Part shown: piece after piece, positions 35,338-43,413 of the stretch
Layout: every line of letters begins with the position of its first letter
Numbering within the stretch: position 1 is the first letter of the stretch
Assembly: GCF_036271055.1 (NCBI RefSeq)
Contig: NZ_DATBBJ010000073.1
Coordinates: forward strand, 310,001 to 374,000
Source: Scandinavium sp036271055
GTDB taxonomy: Bacteria; Pseudomonadota; Gammaproteobacteria; Enterobacterales; Enterobacteriaceae
DNA length: 64,000 nt
Direction: 5' to 3'
Made by a program: the position numbers and the translations under genes
The notes under the pieces: model-generated
Database searches by the model: none
What the model was told of the DNA's origin: nothing
Seen by the model: only the letters and a program-made list of their open reading frames with translations

Positions 35338-35852
35338 CCGCGCGCGTCCGGTTCCTGACGTTGGTCGAGCTGGAGCTGCATAAAGGTCAGATCCAGCCAG
35401 CGGCCAAATTTAGTGCCGACTTGCGGCATCTGCGCCGTGGTCACGAAACCGAGCGAGGCATGCAAATTGAGTGAAGCCTGGTTCTGCGATTCAATGCCTG
35501 CCACCATCACGTGCTTGCCAATCTGTTTGGCTTCGACAATAAGTTGGGTCAATAAAGCACGGCCTAACCCTTTACCCTGGTGCTGCGGGTGAACGTAGAC
35601 CGAATGCTCAACGGTATGACGAAAACCATCGAATGCGCGCCAGTCGCCAAAGGAGGCGTAGCCGGTAATAGTCCCGTTTTCTTCACTGACTAAAACCGGA
35701 TAACCCGCAGTCTGTCGGGCTTCATACCACGCAATGCGGTTGTCGGTATCGACGGTTTGATCATTCCAGATAGCCGCAGTGTGCAGGACGGCGTGGTTGT
35801 AGATTTCCGCGATCGCCGCGCAGTCTTCCTGGTTTGCGTAACGAATGTTCAT
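35334..35852 (-). CDS. mnaT: MnaT (YncA) L-amino acid N-acyltransferase
   Basis: A 172-residue GNAT enzyme. The acetyl-CoA motif is VHPQHQGKGLGRALLTQL, with family blocks IAEIYNHAVLHTAAIWNDQTV, YASFGDWRAFDGFRHTVEHSVY and HVMVAGIESQNQASLNLH. K-12 MnaT acetylates methionine sulfone, methionine sulfoximine and related amino acids, giving resistance to methionine sulfoximine. It is the first gene of mnaT-ydcZ. Its promoter region carries two ACTATAGT elements also present once before the XRE-cupin gene. Confidence 0.95.
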   Translation of the reverse strand: MNIRYANQEDCAAIAEIYNHAVLHTAAIWNDQTVDTDNRIAWYEARQTAGYPVLVSEENGTITGYASFGDWRAFDGFRHTVEHSVYVHPQHQGKGLGRALLTQLIVEAKQIGKHVMVAGIESQNQASLNLHASLGFVTTAQMPQVGTKFGRWLDLTFMQLQLDQRQEPDARG

Positions 35853-35869
35853 GGCTGGCCTCGGGTGTT

Positions 35870-35900
35870 CACTATAGTAGTACGGTATAGATACTATAGT
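35870..35900. promoter_or_regulatory. Two ACTATAGT elements upstream of mnaT
   Basis: ACTATAGT occurs at 35871-35878 and 35893-35900, centres 22 bases apart, about two helical turns. Each copy is a self-complementary octamer. A minus-strand TTGTCA box lies just upstream, so the elements overlap the likely -10 region, as expected for a repressor site. See the third copy at 37208. Confidence 0.5.
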
Positions 35901-35927
35901 TCTGCTGGTTTTGACAAGAGGCCAGCG

Positions 35928-37127
35928 TTATTTGGCAATTACTGCGCTAGCAGGAAGCAGCCAGTTCGGCGCGGTGAATTTTTTCAGCGCTTGCGGGCGA
36001 TACAGTTGGTTCTTCCATAATCCGTTACTTTGTTGAACGGGTGAAAGCTGCGAGCTTTGCAAACGTGTCACGGCGGCCTGGTGGATCATCATGTCTGCTG
36101 ATGTGGGGTTATTCAGTTCGCGCGGGGTCGTTTTGTACGGTTTTCCGTCGCCCCATTCACAATGAATGCGGCCCAATGGATCTTCATCATAATGGCGAAT
36201 ATTCAGGTTTACTTTTAGCGTCGCCAGTTCATCACGCAGCCAGCGATAACTGATATTGGACAAGCCATTTCCATCCTCTGCCGCGCTATAACCACCACCG
36301 ACATCGGCATGAATACCGGAGAATAACACCTGCACAATGCCGGAACGCGGATCCCAATAGGTCGGGGTGAAGTCTATTCGCTGTTCATCTATGGCAATCG
36401 CCTGACGCCCAAAACGCACGCCGCTGCCGAGTTTAGTATCTGCAAAGCGATAGAGATCGACGCGTTTGTCGTTCATATACGCAGGAATGCCGAGTGAACC
36501 GACCGTTTCCCACACCGCAACGGCTTCTATGGGGACGTTGTAAATCATCGACGCGGGGTCGATGTCCTGACCGAAGAAGTGTGGCGCATCGAGCAAAATA
36601 TCGGTGAACAGCGAATCTGACACGCCCGATGCTTTGCGATAGTTGGCCCACACCGCCGAGCCTAAGCGGTAGGCGCTGACTTTATCCTGCAAATCCAGTT
36701 TGCTGGCGTCCAGCAGCCCGCATTTGCCGATCATTCCCGCCAGTGCGCGCACCGTGTATGCGCCACGGCTGAAACCGACCAGATAAATGCGATCGCCTTT
36801 CTGATAGTTGCGGCTGATAAACGTATAGCCGCGCACAATGCGTTCGATAATTCCCGCCCCAAACACGCCGCCCATGATTTTGACGTACCAGTTACGCGAA
36901 TCGCCCACCCCGTGCAGGTATTTCGCTATCTGAGTGACGTTGCCTGAGGCTGTAGTCACCGTTTTCTCCTGCTCGTTGCCGAGTTTCAACAGCGTAGGAT
37001 CGTCAACGCCAACTAGATCGGTATACAGGCGATAAACGTTGGTGAAATCCGGTAGGCCGTCGTCATCGTCTTGCTGATTAGGGCCGTTCCAGGTGCCGTC
37101 GGCGCAGAAAATAATGTTTTTGCTCAT
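35928..37127 (-). CDS. DUF2235 hydrolase, Tle1-like
   Basis: A 399-residue protein of the DUF2235 alpha/beta-hydrolase family, which includes Tle1-type type VI secretion phospholipases. It starts SKNIIFCADGTWNGPNQ, has the nucleophile motif GFSRGA with S120, and the typical GIHADVGGGY near residue 270. There is no signal peptide or membrane helix. Tle1 effectors usually sit next to a VgrG/PAAR gene and an immunity lipoprotein; neither is here. It may therefore be a housekeeping or orphan lipase. It is divergent from the XRE-cupin regulator. Confidence 0.82.
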   Translation of the reverse strand: MSKNIIFCADGTWNGPNQQDDDDGLPDFTNVYRLYTDLVGVDDPTLLKLGNEQEKTVTTASGNVTQIAKYLHGVGDSRNWYVKIMGGVFGAGIIERIVRGYTFISRNYQKGDRIYLVGFSRGAYTVRALAGMIGKCGLLDASKLDLQDKVSAYRLGSAVWANYRKASGVSDSLFTDILLDAPHFFGQDIDPASMIYNVPIEAVAVWETVGSLGIPAYMNDKRVDLYRFADTKLGSGVRFGRQAIAIDEQRIDFTPTYWDPRSGIVQVLFSGIHADVGGGYSAAEDGNGLSNISYRWLRDELATLKVNLNIRHYDEDPLGRIHCEWGDGKPYKTTPRELNNPTSADMMIHQAAVTRLQSSQLSPVQQSNGLWKNQLYRPQALKKFTAPNWLLPASAVIAK

Positions 37128-37207
37128 GAGGATAATCGACGCAGGGGAAGGTTATGTTAACTCTAGCGAAGTTGCGTGGGCTTGCCACTCGAAAAGCCAT
37201 CGAATGC

Positions 37208-37217
37208 ACTATAGTAT
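37208..37217. promoter_or_regulatory. Third ACTATAGT element, at the XRE-cupin gene start
   Basis: ACTATAGTAT ends seven bases before the ATG at 37224. It includes TATAGT, a good -10 box, so any transcript would have almost no leader. Confidence 0.5.
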
Positions 37218-37223
37218 TACGCC

Positions 37224-37799
37224 ATGAATACTATCGAAGACAATCTTAACCAGCGGATCAGCGCGCGGATCCGCATTGAGCGTGAATCTCGTGGCTGGTC
37301 ACTCAGCGAACTGGCAGAGCGGGCGGGCGTGTCGCGCGCAATGATCCACAAAATCGAACGCGCTGACAGCAGCCCGACGGCGACGATGCTCGGTCGGCTG
37401 TCTGGCGCATTCGGCATCAGTATGTCTACGTTGATTGCGCGGGCTGAAATGCAGGAAGGGAAACTGCTACGCTTTGCTAATCAACCGGTGTGGCACGATC
37501 CGCAAAGCCATTATCTGCGTCGTCATGTTTCTCCGCGCAGTGATTTACCCATCGATTTAGTGCAGGTTGAGCTTCCGCCGGGGAGCGATATTCCGATGCC
37601 TGCATCGTCTTATGCGCTGGCGCGACAGCTGATCTGGCTGCAGCAGGGCGAATTGTTGTTTATCGAAGGCGACACGCGTCATGAAATGCAGGCGGGAGAC
37701 TGTCTCGAACTCGGGCCGCCCAATGATTGCCGATTTATCAATGAAACCAATGAGATCTGTATTTATCTCGTCGTGCGCCTGAATCATTCCGGCTCATAA
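37224..37799 (+). CDS. XRE-cupin transcriptional regulator
   Basis: A 191-residue regulator with an XRE helix-turn-helix at residues 20-75 (WSLSELAERAGVSRAMIHKIERADSSPT) and a C-terminal cupin domain with LPPGSDIPMPASSYALARQLIWL and a GDCLELGPP strand. It is a different gene from sutR and has no K-12 counterpart here. No ribosome binding site precedes the ATG, and the ACTATAGT element ends seven bases upstream. The same element flanks mnaT, so it probably represses itself and mnaT-ydcZ, and perhaps the DUF2235 gene. The stop overlaps an open frame in phase with curA, whose real start is 63 bases on. Confidence 0.84.
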   Translation: MNTIEDNLNQRISARIRIERESRGWSLSELAERAGVSRAMIHKIERADSSPTATMLGRLSGAFGISMSTLIARAEMQEGKLLRFANQPVWHDPQSHYLRRHVSPRSDLPIDLVQVELPPGSDIPMPASSYALARQLIWLQQGELLFIEGDTRHEMQAGDCLELGPPNDCRFINETNEICIYLVVRLNHSGS

Positions 37800-37861
37800 T
37801 GGTAAGCATGACGCGCGATGAACGACTAGTCTCAGGGGACGTTTTCACAAAGGAGCAGACC

Positions 37862-38899
37862 ATGAATCAACCTAATTTAGGTCATCGTCGCTGGGTGCTG
37901 GCATCCCGTCCACACGGCGAGCCGACAAAAGACAATTTCCGCCAGGAAGAGGGCAACGTGCCCACCCCAGGTAACGGGCAGCTGTTGCTGCGCACGGTTT
38001 ATCTCTCGCTTGACCCTTATATGCGCGGTCGCATGAGTGACGCGCCATCCTATTCGCCGCCAGTTGAGATTGGCGCGACGATGGTTGGCGGCACAGTCAG
38101 CCGCGTCGAGCAGTCGAATCACGCTGATTATAAACCGGGCGATTGGGTGCTGAGCTACGGCGGCTGGCAGAACTATGAGATTTCTGACGGTCAGGGGCTG
38201 GTGAAACTGGGTGATAAGCCCGAGCATCCGTCATGGGCGCTGGGGATTTTAGGGATGCCGGGGTTCACCGCGTATATGGGCCTGCTGGATATCGGTCAAC
38301 CAAAAGCCGGTGAGACACTGGTGGTGGCTGCCGCGACTGGGCCTGTTGGCGCGACCGTCGGGCAAATTGGCAAGATTAAAGGCTGTCGCGTGGTTGGCGT
38401 CGCGGGTGGCGAAGAAAAATGCCGTTATGCTGTAGAAACGCTCGGCTTTGACGTTTGTCTCGATCACCGTGCAGATGATTTTGCCGATCAACTTGCGAAA
38501 GCCTGTCCACAAGGCATTGATGTTTATTACGAAAACGTCGGCGGTAAAGTGTTTGATGCCGTGCTGCCGCTGCTGAATACCTCCGCGCGCGTGCCGGTGT
38601 GTGGGCTGGTGAGTGGCTACAGTGCCACTGATCTGCCCGCCGGGCCGGATCGTTTGCCTCTTTTGATGGGCACGCTGCTGAAAAAACGCATTCGCATGCA
38701 GGGCTTTATCATCGGTCAGGACTACGGCCACCGTATTGATGAATTCCAGAAAGCGATGGGGCAGTGGATCAAAGACGGATCGATAAAATATCGTGAACAG
38801 ATAACCGAGGGTCTGGAAAATGCACCAGAGGCCTTTTTCGGTTTATTAAAGGGCAAAAATTTCGGTAAAGTCGTTATCCGCGTCGGTTCCGACGAGTAA
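37862..38899 (+). CDS. curA: CurA (YncB) NADPH-dependent curcumin reductase
   Basis: A 345-residue zinc-independent MDR-family reductase. The NADPH-binding region is VVAAATGPVGATVGQIGK with VGVAGGEEKCR, and the family pattern LDPYMRGRMSD and YYENVGGKVFDAVLP is present. In E. coli CurA reduces curcumin through dihydro- to tetrahydrocurcumin, and probably other enones. Start 37862 follows AAAGGAG; 21 codons open upstream are not part of the gene. It follows the XRE-cupin gene closely and is followed by a terminator, so the two may be one transcript. Confidence 0.95.
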   Translation: MNQPNLGHRRWVLASRPHGEPTKDNFRQEEGNVPTPGNGQLLLRTVYLSLDPYMRGRMSDAPSYSPPVEIGATMVGGTVSRVEQSNHADYKPGDWVLSYGGWQNYEISDGQGLVKLGDKPEHPSWALGILGMPGFTAYMGLLDIGQPKAGETLVVAAATGPVGATVGQIGKIKGCRVVGVAGGEEKCRYAVETLGFDVCLDHRADDFADQLAKACPQGIDVYYENVGGKVFDAVLPLLNTSARVPVCGLVSGYSATDLPAGPDRLPLLMGTLLKKRIRMQGFIIGQDYGHRIDEFQKAMGQWIKDGSIKYREQITEGLENAPEAFFGLLKGKNFGKVVIRVGSDE

Positions 38900-38909
38900 G
38901 AAATCCTCA

Positions 38910-38936
38910 GCGGCGCGTCGAGCGCCGCAACTTTTC
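38910..38936 (+). terminator. Intrinsic terminator after curA
   Basis: GCGGCGC and GCGCCGC form a perfect seven-base-pair stem with a five-base loop, followed by AACTTTT. Confidence 0.7.
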
Positions 38937-39073
38937 GTGCAAAAATTCCATTAGCGTCTTTAATTAGTTGTGCAATAACCGTTTTGTATGAAGTGTACGG
39001 CCTAAATAACAACCTAATAATTAAATAGTCAATAAAAGTAGCAAATTGATCCATGTTATTTCCAACACCACCC

Positions 39074-39100
39074 ACGATACAGGATATATCCTGCCATCGT
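39074..39100. promoter_or_regulatory. 27-base palindrome upstream of mcbR
   Basis: CAGGATATATCCTG at 39080-39093 is a perfect 14-base palindrome, and flanking ACGAT and ATCGT extend it with slight asymmetry. It lies 60 bases before the mcbR ATG and has no T tract. It is a candidate operator for the dimeric McbR; inference. Confidence 0.45.
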
Positions 39101-39160
39101 GCTGAGTTGTTTGCTCTCGGGCCGTGAAGAGAACAATGATTATGGAAACAGGAAATAACC

Positions 39161-39820
39161 ATGCTTGATTTTGAAAAAGCACAGCGAATGAGTCTGACAA
39201 CGCAAGTGGAAGTGAATTTGAAGAGCGCGCTTATCATCGGGGCGCTAAAACCTGGAGCACGACTGGTGACCCGGGATCTCGCTGAGCAACTGGGAACCAG
39301 CATCACACCGGTACGTGAAGCGCTGCTGCGACTGGTTTCGTCAGGGGCGCTACAGGCGACGCCCGCGCAGGCCTTTCTGGTGCCGGAGGTATCACTCCAG
39401 CGCTATACCGAAATCAATCAGATCCGCAAAAAGCTGGAGAGCATGGCGGCTTCAGCGGCGGCAGCGTTGATAACGGAGGAAAAACTTCAGGATTTGCGCG
39501 GTTACGTTGAGGCGTTCCACGAAGCGAAAGCAAAAGGCGATATGGAGGCTGCCTTGCAGGCCAACTGCCGTTTTCGTTTTCGTCTTTATGATTACGCAGA
39601 AATGCCGACACTAACCACGCTCATCGAGCAACTGTGGGTGCGCATTGGCCCCTGTTTTAATTATTTGCATCCGCTGTCGTGCGAAGTGTTCAAACAGGAT
39701 CGTTATTATGACGATCTGCTGAGTGCGCTGGAAAAAAAGGATGAAGCAGAAAGTGGGGCGGCCATATGCCGGGCTATTGATCAGGGTGCGGCTATTTTAC
39801 AGCGACAGTATTTTAATTAA
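39161..39820 (+). CDS. mcbR: McbR (YncC) GntR/FadR-type regulator
   Basis: A 219-residue GntR-family (FadR subfamily, FCD domain) repressor: winged helix-turn-helix with ALKPGARLVTRDLAEQLGTSITPVREALLRLV (residues 28-60), then an all-helical effector domain with IEQLWVRIGPCFNYL. K-12 McbR (221 residues) regulates mcbA and biofilm traits including colanic acid. AGGAAA precedes the ATG. The upstream 261 bases hold a long palindrome. It converges on yncD. Confidence 0.92.
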   Translation: MLDFEKAQRMSLTTQVEVNLKSALIIGALKPGARLVTRDLAEQLGTSITPVREALLRLVSSGALQATPAQAFLVPEVSLQRYTEINQIRKKLESMAASAAAALITEEKLQDLRGYVEAFHEAKAKGDMEAALQANCRFRFRLYDYAEMPTLTTLIEQLWVRIGPCFNYLHPLSCEVFKQDRYYDDLLSALEKKDEAESGAAICRAIDQGAAILQRQYFN

Positions 39821-39850
39821 TTTCCGTTATTAATCTGTATCCATAAGCCC

Positions 39851-39881
39851 TAAAATCTGTGCCGGATTACCCGGCACAGAT
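39851..39881 (-). terminator. Intrinsic terminator after yncD
   Basis: ATCTGTGCCGG pairs perfectly with CCGGCACAGAT over 11 bases around a five-base loop; the minus strand continues TTTTAGGG. Confidence 0.8.
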
Positions 39882-39887
39882 CCACTA

Positions 39888-41999
39888 TTACTGGAACGAA
39901 TAAGCGACCGATAAACCGACGCCGTAATTACGCCCCGGTGCGGGTTCGTAATAACGTCCGTTGGATTCGTTCACAATCACCGATCCTGCATATTCGCGGT
40001 CGAACAGGTTATCGACGCGACCAAAGACGTCCATTTTCCAGTTACCCACGCCAAATTTATAGCCGGTGTTCAGGCCAACGACTGTCCACGACGGCGCTTT
40101 GGCCGTGTTCTCGTCGTTTGCCATGATATCGCTCAGATAACGAATGTCGCTCCCCGCGTACCAGCCGAGTTCCGGCTCATAGCCAAATGAAGCGTAACCC
40201 ATGTTGCGCGCAATGCCCGGAATGCGATTACCGTTGCAGTTGGTGTCGTCGCAGACATTGCTACGGTATGTCGCGTCGATCCATGTCCAGGCAGCTTTCA
40301 GACGCCAGCTTTCCCCAAACTGCTGATCGAGAGACAGCTCCGCGCCCTGACGACGGGTTTTGCCCGCATTTTTATAGGTGGTACGCCCGCCGCTGCTGGT
40401 GTCAGTAACGATTTCATTGTCGGTATCGGTCTGGAACAGGGCGGCGGTCAGCAGGCCATTGCCAATACGCGTTTTGCTGCCCACTTCAACCGTTTCATTG
40501 GTGGACGGTTGCAGGCCAAAGTTCAGGCCGCTCTGGTTGTCCGGACGATAGGAAAGTTCGTTGATTGTTGGTGTTTCGAAACCGCGTCCCGCAGAGACAT
40601 ACACGTTCCACGCGTCGGTCACCGCATATTTTAATGAACCTGCCGGGAGCCATTTATGATAACTGGCGTCGCCGCTGTCGTTGCCATTACCCGGCGTGAC
40701 GTAGAAATCGTTCGAATCGAACCACACTGAGCTGTAACGCACGCCCGCGTCCAGGCTAAGTTTATCCGTCAGTTGCCACTGTGTTTGCAGATACGGGTCG
40801 AGGTTCCACATCAGGTTGCGCTCGTTGCGGCGCATCGCCCCTTGCTGACCGTAGTCCGGCACACCGTTATCCAGTACGTAGTTTTCGTAACCTTTGCGCT
40901 TCTCGCTCATGTTTTCGTAGTCGAGGCCAGTGGTGAAGGTTACCGGCACCAGCAGTTCGCCACGGTGCGTCCAGCGGGTGTCGATGCCCTGATAATGACG
41001 GTCGAGATCGATAACGCCGCCGGAATGCGAAGGATTCTGCTGCGGCCCCATTGGGACCGACTGATATTGCGTGGTCTGGCGCTCACCGGCATACATCATC
41101 ACGCTCAGATCGTCTTGCTCGCTGAGCTGGCGTTCATAGCGCATGCCCGCCTGGGTCTGTTTAATCGTCTTGCGAGTGTCGTACTGATCTGCACGCGGTG
41201 ACTGCTGCGGATCCGCACGCCATTCGCTGTAGGTCAACCCACCCGGATCGTTCGCCTTGATGTCGACACTGTTGAACATTAGCGTCAGTTTGCTGACGTC
41301 ATTAATGCGCACGCCAAGTTTGGCGTTGGCGAGGTTTTTCTGTGCGCCGCTGTCATCACGATAGCCGTGCGTAGAGAAACGAGTGGTAGAAACCGTGTAA
41401 TCGACGTCGCCTGCCTGCGTGCCATCGCCGACCGCACCGCTGGCTTTCAGGCCGTAGCGCCAACTGCCGTAGCTGCCGTAATAACTGCTGGCTTCAATCG
41501 TTGTCGGCTGTTGCCCGGTTTCGGTGGTGACGTTCATCACGCCGCCGGAGGAATTACCGTAGAGCGCCGAGAAGGGGCCGCGTAAGACTTCAACGCTATC
41601 GACGCTGTTGATATCAATATTCGACGTCTGGCCCTGACCATCTGGCATGGTTGCCGGAATACCATCGACATACAGGCGAATCCCGCGCACGCCGAACGTC
41701 GAGCGCGAACCGAATCCGCGAATGGAAAGCTGTAAATCCTGGGCAAAGTTCTGGCGATTTTGGATCTGCAAACCTGGCACTGAACCGAGGGATTCCGAGA
41801 GGTTAACGCGCGGCGCGGCCTGGCGCATCTCGTCCCCATTGACCACGCTGACGGCGGCAGGGGTATCTAACTCGGAAACGGTTTTGGGTGTGGCAGACAC
41901 CACCATGGTTTGTTCGTCAGCAGCGTAGGCGTCTGGCAGTGAAAGAAGTGGCAAAAGTAATGCCGGAAGCGCGGCCCTGCGGACAGTAATGATTTTCAT
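39888..41999 (-). CDS. yncD: YncD TonB-dependent outer-membrane receptor
   Basis: A 703-residue outer-membrane receptor with a signal peptide ending near PDAYAA. The TonB box is EQTMVVSA at the mature N-terminus, the plug domain holds LSIRGFGSRSTFGVRGIRLYVDGIP and VEVLRGPFSALYG, and the last residues YSFQ end in an aromatic-type barrel strand. It matches K-12 YncD (700 residues). The transported ligand is probably an iron chelate but is unproven. Start 41999 follows GAGAA; 11 extra codons upstream are excluded. The divergent region to yncE contains a Fur-like box. Confidence 0.95.
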   Translation of the reverse strand: MKIITVRRAALPALLLPLLSLPDAYAADEQTMVVSATPKTVSELDTPAAVSVVNGDEMRQAAPRVNLSESLGSVPGLQIQNRQNFAQDLQLSIRGFGSRSTFGVRGIRLYVDGIPATMPDGQGQTSNIDINSVDSVEVLRGPFSALYGNSSGGVMNVTTETGQQPTTIEASSYYGSYGSWRYGLKASGAVGDGTQAGDVDYTVSTTRFSTHGYRDDSGAQKNLANAKLGVRINDVSKLTLMFNSVDIKANDPGGLTYSEWRADPQQSPRADQYDTRKTIKQTQAGMRYERQLSEQDDLSVMMYAGERQTTQYQSVPMGPQQNPSHSGGVIDLDRHYQGIDTRWTHRGELLVPVTFTTGLDYENMSEKRKGYENYVLDNGVPDYGQQGAMRRNERNLMWNLDPYLQTQWQLTDKLSLDAGVRYSSVWFDSNDFYVTPGNGNDSGDASYHKWLPAGSLKYAVTDAWNVYVSAGRGFETPTINELSYRPDNQSGLNFGLQPSTNETVEVGSKTRIGNGLLTAALFQTDTDNEIVTDTSSGGRTTYKNAGKTRRQGAELSLDQQFGESWRLKAAWTWIDATYRSNVCDDTNCNGNRIPGIARNMGYASFGYEPELGWYAGSDIRYLSDIMANDENTAKAPSWTVVGLNTGYKFGVGNWKMDVFGRVDNLFDREYAGSVIVNESNGRYYEPAPGRNYGVGLSVAYSFQ

Positions 42000-42154
42000 G
42001 TAATTCTCGTGGTAATGAACAAACTGAAACAACTGTGAATATGTTAAAGCTTTTGTAAATCATTTGAAAATCATAACGGCACATTACGTTAAGTGCAGGT
42101 TTAACAATGGCATGTTTTTGACGAAACGGGAGAATTATCGCTCCCTTTTTAGAT

Positions 42155-42174
42155 GATTAATGATTACTATTCTC
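42155..42174. promoter_or_regulatory. Fur-like box between yncD and yncE
   Basis: On the minus strand GAGAATAGTAATCATTAATC matches the 19-base Fur consensus at about 14 positions, including the TAATCATTA core. It sits 82 bases before the yncE start, in the divergent promoter region. K-12 yncE is known as Fur-repressed. Confidence 0.6.
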
Positions 42175-42255
42175 AACAACTAACGCAGTGCCATGACGCT
42201 GCGAGCAGGAAGCATGTCGGGCAGTAAATTAATTTGCGTTTCAAAGGGAGTCGTC

Positions 42256-43317
42256 ATGTCTTTACGTCATATGTCCATGCCACGTTTTCGCCGTTCTCTG
42301 CTGCTGTCTTCTTTATTGCTGGCCGGATCGTTTAGCGCCCATGCTGCGGATGAAATGCTGCGCAAAGCCGTCGGCAAAGGGGTTTATGAAATGGCCCTCA
42401 GCCAACAGGAAAACGCGCTGTGGGTGGCAACGTCACAGAGCCGTAAAACCGATAAAGGTGGGGTGGTTTACCGTCTTGACCCTGTCACTCTGGAGGCGAC
42501 TCAGACGATCCACAGCGATCTCAAACCATTTGGTGCGACCTTCGACAACCAGACGCAAACCCTGTGGTTTGGCAATACAACCAACGGCACTGTCACGGCG
42601 ATTGACGGCAAAACCGGCGATGTGAAAGGGCGCGTGGTACTGGATTCACGCCAGCGCAGTGAAACCGTTAAGCCATTGCAGCCGCGCGAACTGGCAGTCG
42701 ATGAAAAAACCAACACCGTGTTTGTGACCGGCGTGGGCAAAGAGAGCGTGATTTGGGCGATTGATGGCGCAACGCTGAAGCTGAAAGCGACCATCAGCGG
42801 CACGGGTAATCGCACGACCGCGCTGGCATTGGATAACGATGCACGTCGTCTTTACACCGTGAGTGCAGACGGCGAGCTGATCACCATCGACACCGATAAA
42901 CACAGTATTCTGACCCGTCAGAAACTGGTGGATGACGGTAAAGAACATGCGTTCCTGAACATCGCGCTGGATAAGGCTAACCACCGCGCTTATATCACCG
43001 ATTTCAAACAGCCAGAACTGTTAGTGGTGGACTATCGTGACGGCAAAGTGCTGAACAAAATCGCAGTGCCGGAATCCTTGGCTGTGGTGTTCAACCCGAC
43101 GCGCAAAGAAGTGTATGTGACAAACCGTAAGGCCGGGAAAGTCAGCGTTATCGACGCGAAAACCAATAAAGTGGTGAAAACGTACGATACCCCAACCAAC
43201 CCGAACAGCCTGGCGCTTTCTGCTGATGGCAAGACGCTGTACGTCAGCGTGAAACAGGCATCCAGCCGTGAGAAAGAGGCCACTCAGCCAGATGATGTGA
43301 TTCGTATTACTCTTTAA
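42256..43317 (+). CDS. yncE: YncE periplasmic beta-propeller protein
   Basis: A 353-residue secreted protein (signal peptide ending near FSAHAA) of the seven-bladed beta-propeller YVTN family. Repeats such as LALDNDARRLYTVSADGEL and LALSADGKTLYVSVKQ recur about every 45 residues, and EMLRKAVGKGVYEMALSQQ matches K-12 YncE. The protein binds DNA in vitro and is iron-regulated in E. coli; its role is unknown. Start 42256 follows AAAGGGAG; 21 upstream codons are excluded. Divergence from yncD and a Fur-like box suggest joint iron control. Confidence 0.94.
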   Translation: MSLRHMSMPRFRRSLLLSSLLLAGSFSAHAADEMLRKAVGKGVYEMALSQQENALWVATSQSRKTDKGGVVYRLDPVTLEATQTIHSDLKPFGATFDNQTQTLWFGNTTNGTVTAIDGKTGDVKGRVVLDSRQRSETVKPLQPRELAVDEKTNTVFVTGVGKESVIWAIDGATLKLKATISGTGNRTTALALDNDARRLYTVSADGELITIDTDKHSILTRQKLVDDGKEHAFLNIALDKANHRAYITDFKQPELLVVDYRDGKVLNKIAVPESLAVVFNPTRKEVYVTNRKAGKVSVIDAKTNKVVKTYDTPTNPNSLALSADGKTLYVSVKQASSREKEATQPDDVIRITL

Positions 43318-43330
43318 TCTCAGGCATGAA

Positions 43331-43364
43331 AAAGCCGCTCATTTTGAAGTGAGCGGCTTTTTTT
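43331..43364 (+). terminator. Intrinsic terminator after yncE
   Basis: AAAGCCGCTCA pairs with TGAGCGGCTTT over 11 bases around an eight-base loop, followed by T4. The A-rich left arm also gives a minus-strand T tract that may stop ansP read-through. Confidence 0.85.
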
Positions 43365-43413
43365 ACAGCCAAAACCTGTAGACCTACGCAAGCGCAGCGC
43401 CGGGCAAATTATC

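Noticed and set aside
42128..42150. GGGAG/CTCCC hairpin with T5 on the plus strand between yncD and yncE
   Set aside because: Only five base pairs, with no gene or promoter upstream on that strand; too weak to call a terminator or small RNA.
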